Shown piece after piece: positions 19,475-22,652 of a stretch of 22,652 nt of DNA; the stretch's first letter is position 1; the number at the start of each line of letters is the position of its first letter. The notes under the pieces are model-generated. The model ran no database searches and was not told the origin of the DNA. It saw nothing but the letters and a program-made list of their open reading frames with translations. Source of the DNA: Larix sibirica (Eukaryota; Streptophyta; Pinopsida; Pinales; Pinaceae); contig NWUY0300106724.1 of the NCBI GenBank assembly GCA_004151065.3, forward strand, positions 1 through 22,652, written 5' to 3'. The translations under genes and the position numbers were made by a program.

Positions 19475-20298
19475 TCACTGCCTATCAACCAAAACCGTTA
19501 CCACTGTGTCCCTTTCTTCAAATGAACAATTATGTCGAATGCTGTCCACATTTTCCTCTATTTGAAAATATACATTCTTAGTCAAGACTTCAACAATCTT
19601 AGCCAACTAATTTCAGAAGCTATAATGACCTGTAGACAAAAAAATTAAGCAATAATCAGTAGTAACCAAGATAACTTCCCAAAACAAGAAGGCCAACTTG
19701 TAATTCAGGAGTGTACACTCAATGTGCAGTATACTCCATATAAGGGGACAAAGCAACTATTTTTCCAGACATGTCTCAGAAAGAATCCTATTTGTTTCAT
19801 CTCAACTAGATTAGTCTAATACCTACCACTGCAATGAACCAGACCTTGTTAGATGTTCTTGTTGCAGATAGGATAGCTTGGTTGCTAAACTTCTATTCAT
19901 AGGCTAAGAAATGTTTTCGAGAGAGTTCATAGGAAAGAAAAAAAACAAATGATACCAAGGCCAACGAGGAAAATCAAAGTGTCCTCTTACTGTATCATGC
20001 TTTTTGCCGCAATTTCCAAATGCTTTACTTGCAGAGAGAATGAAATACTGCCAAATTCTGCCTGCATTTTTAGTTAGTCGTAGCAGAAACACTCATGATC
20101 GTGGCATATTGCTGGTAATTGTAACAATATCTGGGATGATATTAGAATGTCATAGAATTGTTTTAACTTCTGTCTTTGTGTACCAAATCCCCATACTTTC
20201 TTCTACGGGCTGCTTCATCTATAAATGCAATATCTAGATTGAACATGCACATAACAGGCTTGTGGTCACTTTCTGTAACAGCCATGCATGCATTGTAC
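19475..20298 (-). pseudogene. FRA3-like: FRA3-like type II inositol-polyphosphate 5-phosphatase, 3' part, disrupted
   Basis: Family members remove the 5-phosphate from inositol phosphates and phosphoinositides. An acceptor (TTTTATGCAG) precedes 20298. The first codons read Y-N-A-C-M-A-V-T-E-S-D-H-K-P-V, the catalytic C-terminal motif of the phosphatase domain, then F-N-L-D-I-A and A-A-R-R-R-K-Y-G-D-L, as in FRA3. TAA follows at 20163-20165. After a frameshift, codons resembling I-P-D-I-V-T-I-T-S-N and L-L-R-L-T-K-N lead to R-G-H-F-D-F-P-R-W (FRA3: R-G-S-F-G-F-P-R-W), with TGA stops at 20150-20152 and 20093-20095. After a likely intron (19955-19607), 19606-19475 reads F-Q-I-E-E-N-V-D-S-I-R-H-N then E-E-R-D, matching the family's E-E-x-V-D-G-I-P-Q-N-W-W region, and ends in TGA. 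The family C-terminus beyond this is missing. The splice phase between the pieces does not fit cleanly. WD40 and catalytic N-terminal exons are not in the window. Confidence 0.65.
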
Positions 20299-20413
20299 CT
20301 GCATAAAATGAGCCCAGGATAACTAACATAAGACTGGATAATTGATAGGAACTAAAGAAATAAATTCAGAAAAAATACTCAACCCCTAGTAAAATGAAAT
20401 GGCAAAACTAGAT

Positions 20414-20429
20414 AACCAATAAGGAAATT
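20414..20429. repeat. Left 16-bp target-site duplication
   Basis: AACCAATAAGGAAATT is identical to 20705-20720. Long direct repeats of this size are typical of target-primed retroposition. Confidence 0.9.
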
Positions 20430-20704
20430 CAAGAATTCAGGGGTAATCAGGCCTCATCAGAAATTTCCTTATCCATTTTATTATTTGCGAGCAAGGCTGA
20501 AGATGGTAACCTTAGGAGACTAGTGTTATGGGAGGTTGGGCCTTTTATAACTGGAATATTTTGTTAGCTGGAAGAGTGTAATAAGTAATTACAGGGGTGG
20601 CTGAAGGCCTTTTTATGCTTTTGTGAAAGAGCTTTGAGGCTCAGTGATGTATATTTTGATTTCATTCTTGAAATGACAAATATATAGTTTTTTTCCTGGA
20701 AAAA
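20430..20704 (+). mobile_element. Short retroposon (SINE or 5'-truncated LINE) with A-tail
   Basis: 275 bp lie between two perfect 16-bp direct repeats, ending in CCTGG and an A-run. The 3' part (GCTTTGAGGCTC, GTGATGTATATTTTGATTTC, TTGAAATGACAAATATATAG) recurs at 15979-16057, so it belongs to a dispersed family. No protein is encoded. I could not find a convincing pol III A box or B box, so a 5'-truncated LINE 3' UTR is as likely as a SINE. It lies about 130 bp upstream (gene sense) of the 5-phosphatase-like exon, in a presumed intron, opposite in orientation to the gene. The intact duplication points to a comparatively young insertion. Confidence 0.8.
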
Positions 20705-20720
20705 AACCAATAAGGAAATT
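20705..20720. repeat. Right 16-bp target-site duplication
   Basis: Second copy of AACCAATAAGGAAATT, directly after the A-run of the retroposon. Confidence 0.9.
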
Positions 20721-22060
20721 TAAAAGAAAGTTATACAAAAGTATATGTCCGTAAGTGTGAGCTAGGATTTACAGCAGAAAATAGGGGGTTGGGACAAAAC
20801 TTGAATTACATACAGAAAAAATACATAACAAAAAAAACCAGTATGGCTCTAATATGGAAGTATACATCTCATAGCTATGAAAATATTCATTTTGTTCCAA
20901 AATTTAAAAGAATTTCAGCATCACGAACATGCAATAGATCAGAAAAAATAATTCATTCCTTGAAAATTTGATGATTTACTTTATATTTTAGGTTTTTTAG
21001 TGTTTTATTTTATCAAAGACATGAGATATATTATCAAAGACAGTTGAAAGTCTGTTGTCATTGACCATGCCATATCTGTACTGTACAAACGATTCACTGA
21101 ATTTCCATACAGCAATGGCCAATATGGCTGAATATTCCTACTATGCTTCTACTGTATAGGCAATAAAGATCATTGAGAGAATCCTTGACATATAGGACAG
21201 GATTTAAGAGAAGTGATGCTGTCAAAACAAGCAAGAATGGAAACAGTTAGACTACCAGATCTGTATGTATTGGGGGAGAAGACACTGATATACTTGGGAT
21301 CAGTTTTATTTAAGTCACTAGAAATCTTGGAAGAATCTCTCATCAACTACTTCCTAATCAAGACAACATAACACCATGGCAGCCCAAATCTTCAAGAAAA
21401 CTCGACCAAGAGTGGCGCAACCCTAGAGAACCCAAGTACAAGTGCACTGGAAAGAGAAAGAAACCCATGAACCAAAGTAAGTGCAACACATGAGGGTGTC
21501 CTTAGGCATATCTCTTTTATAAAGGTGAATATCAATCACTTGATCTAAATTACAAATGATAGTAGTTGTATAACTACTCAACTCAAGGGGCAGGGCGCTT
21601 CCCCAAATGGGGTGATGAGCCTACATGTACAAGGTCAACCTTAACCAAACATAAAGGTATAATTAATGATACAATATAAGGTCAGCTGTGGAAAGTTGTT
21701 TTGCAAATATCGATGATATATCAACAACATCATGATATATTATCACTGGAAAAAATTGTGTTCTTTTACAATTTTGAATATATCACGATAATTTGAATAT
21801 ATTAGCAAAATTGCAAAAAAATGGGAAATATTGACAGAGTCAGGAGACTTTTGGATATTTTTGGTCACTTTAAACTTTAAAGAGAGTAAGTAGGGAATTG
21901 AGTAGTGTAACAGGAACCAAGATCTAAATCGAGAAATAATGAATTTGGATCAGATCAACCATCAAACGAGCCAATCTGATCTTCCAGAGTAAAAGTCGTG
22001 TCAATCGAGTTTTACTCGAATCTATGAGTTTGACTCATGATTTGACTCATTGCAATCCCA
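20721..22060. other. Presumed intron or intergenic DNA, no exon found
   Basis: I looked on the minus strand for the expected upstream 5-phosphatase exons (the W-C-D-R region) and found none. A TATA-like CTCTTTTATAAAGG occurs near 21510-21523 and AT-rich, ATATC-rich sequence at 21710-21800. There are no clear terminal repeats. Confidence 0.45.
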
Positions 22061-22067
22061 GTTTTCC

Positions 22068-22075
22068 TATAAAAG
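22068..22075 (+). promoter_or_regulatory. TATA-box-like element with upstream GACTCAT words
   Basis: TATAAAAG is preceded by TTTGACTCATGATTTGACTCAT and TTTTACTCGAATC (about 22005-22050). It is followed about 75 bases later by an ATG. The layout suits a plant promoter, either of a gene beyond the window or of a transposon or LTR. Confidence 0.3.
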
Positions 22076-22148
22076 CCATTTTTTCTAGGTTTTACTTCAT
22101 TTTTTGCAGTCAGTTTGTCCTAGTTTCTCCTCTGCTAGGTGAGGGACA

Positions 22149-22247
22149 ATGCCCAAAAATGATAAACAAGGCTATAGGAGGAAGGAATCATCAAATCTAA
22201 GGCCATCCATTGATGTTGTTGGACAACTTGGCCATAAAAAACAATAG
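22149..22247 (+). CDS. Short ORF (32 codons) after the TATA-like element, unrecognised
   Basis: The first ATG downstream of the TATA-like box opens a basic, polar peptide beginning M-P-K-N-D-K-Q-G-Y-R-R-K and ending at TAG. The codons near the end (C-A-A-T-A-G then GTTTTT) could instead lie at an exon donor. I do not recognise a family; the length allows a chance ORF. The minus-strand 5-phosphatase gene cannot use it. Confidence 0.2.
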   Translation: MPKNDKQGYRRKESSNLRPSIDVVGQLGHKKQ

Positions 22248-22652
22248 GTTTTTACTCAACAAGTGACTACTACGACCTGTTTTAGCTTCTTTTCTTCTTT
22301 TGGAGATGCCCATACAAACTGTTTGCATCATTTTTTATGTTTGTAATTTTTTAGGGTTTTTTTGGATATCTTTTAGTTATTTAGGTTTTGTTTCGTTATT
22401 TTATTTATCTGCGGGGCTTTAAACTTCATTGCAACCTTTATTTACATCCTTGAAGAACTTTCATTGCAGCCTGCAAATAAACATGGGGGCATAAAGTTGA
22501 ACAAGAACCTTTACAACTTAAACCCTAGGGCCTAAACAACAAACAATGAAAATGCCAAGGGAGAAGGACTTTGCCTGGGCTTACTATGACAAGATTCCAG
22601 GCTCAACTTAGTAAATTTTGGAAAGATCATTGAAGTGGTGGCAATTTTAGAT
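22248..22652. other. Non-coding, nothing recognised
   Basis: The first 180 bases are T-rich on the plus strand (repeated TTTTTAGGG and TTTAGTTATTTAGG), the rest is mixed. No ORF or structural RNA was identified before the window ends. Confidence 0.45.

Noticed and set aside
20164-20184. Splice donor GTACAC right after the codons for G-D-L (20183)
   Set aside because: Weakly resembling family codons continue past it (V-H-K-D-R, then after a frameshift the I-P-D-I-V segment), so a continuous decayed exon fits better than an intron here.
20004-20237. 77-codon plus-strand ORF
   Set aside because: It is the antisense shadow of the 5-phosphatase-like exon.
1-22652. CRISPR arrays, rRNA, tRNA genes, bacterial operons
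   Set aside because: No regularly spaced repeats, conserved RNA gene sequences or compact operon-like ORFs are visible; the content is typical of plant nuclear DNA.

Overview
The window looks like nuclear DNA of a seed plant with a large, repeat-rich genome. A gymnosperm is my best guess, from the decayed retroelements, CpG-poor AT-rich sequence, long gene-free stretches and the flavour of the LINE; this is inference, not proof. No intact protein-coding gene is visible. Almost everything recognisable is a relic, and several relics are nested.

Layout. (a) 1-1140, minus strand: remains of a Ty3/gypsy-like gag, a decayed tRNA-iMet primer-binding site, and the start of an LTR that extends rightward and holds a tandem duplication. 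(b) 2081-2630: a less AT-rich island with a short ORF that resembles the N-terminus of a plant protein family. (c) 2818-3007: a three-copy tandem repeat. (d) 4150-12262, plus strand: one long degenerate plant L1-type LINE. It has ORF1 (nucleic-acid-binding domain and zinc knuckle) and ORF2 (endonuclease, reverse transcriptase, zf-RVT, RNase H). It is split at 8205/10562 by a 2,351-bp TG...CA element flanked by the 5-bp duplication ATCAA, most likely a solo LTR. Removing the insert restores the LINE reading frame exactly. (e) 13537-13551: a polypurine tract followed by TGTAATGTCCC, the classic junction of an internal region and a 3' LTR. (f) 14650-19014: non-coding, AT-rich sequence with several separate two-copy tandem duplications, a TA/GA microsatellite and the tail of a short retroposon.

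(g) 19190-20298, minus strand: the 3' end of a type II inositol-polyphosphate 5-phosphatase gene (FRA3-like). The catalytic motif ESDHKPV is clear, but a frameshift and two stops follow, so it is a pseudogene or a badly decayed copy. Immediately upstream of it, in what would be its intron, sits a 275-bp poly(A)-tailed retroposon with a perfect 16-bp target-site duplication. (h) 20721-22652: no upstream exons found; a promoter-like segment with a TATA box and a 32-codon ORF lies near the end.

The parts do not form a pathway. The value of the window is its record of nested insertions and of C-to-T/G-to-A decay, visible in the primer-binding site, a GRQ-to-GR-stop change, and the catalytic Asp-to-Asn changes of RT and RNase H.
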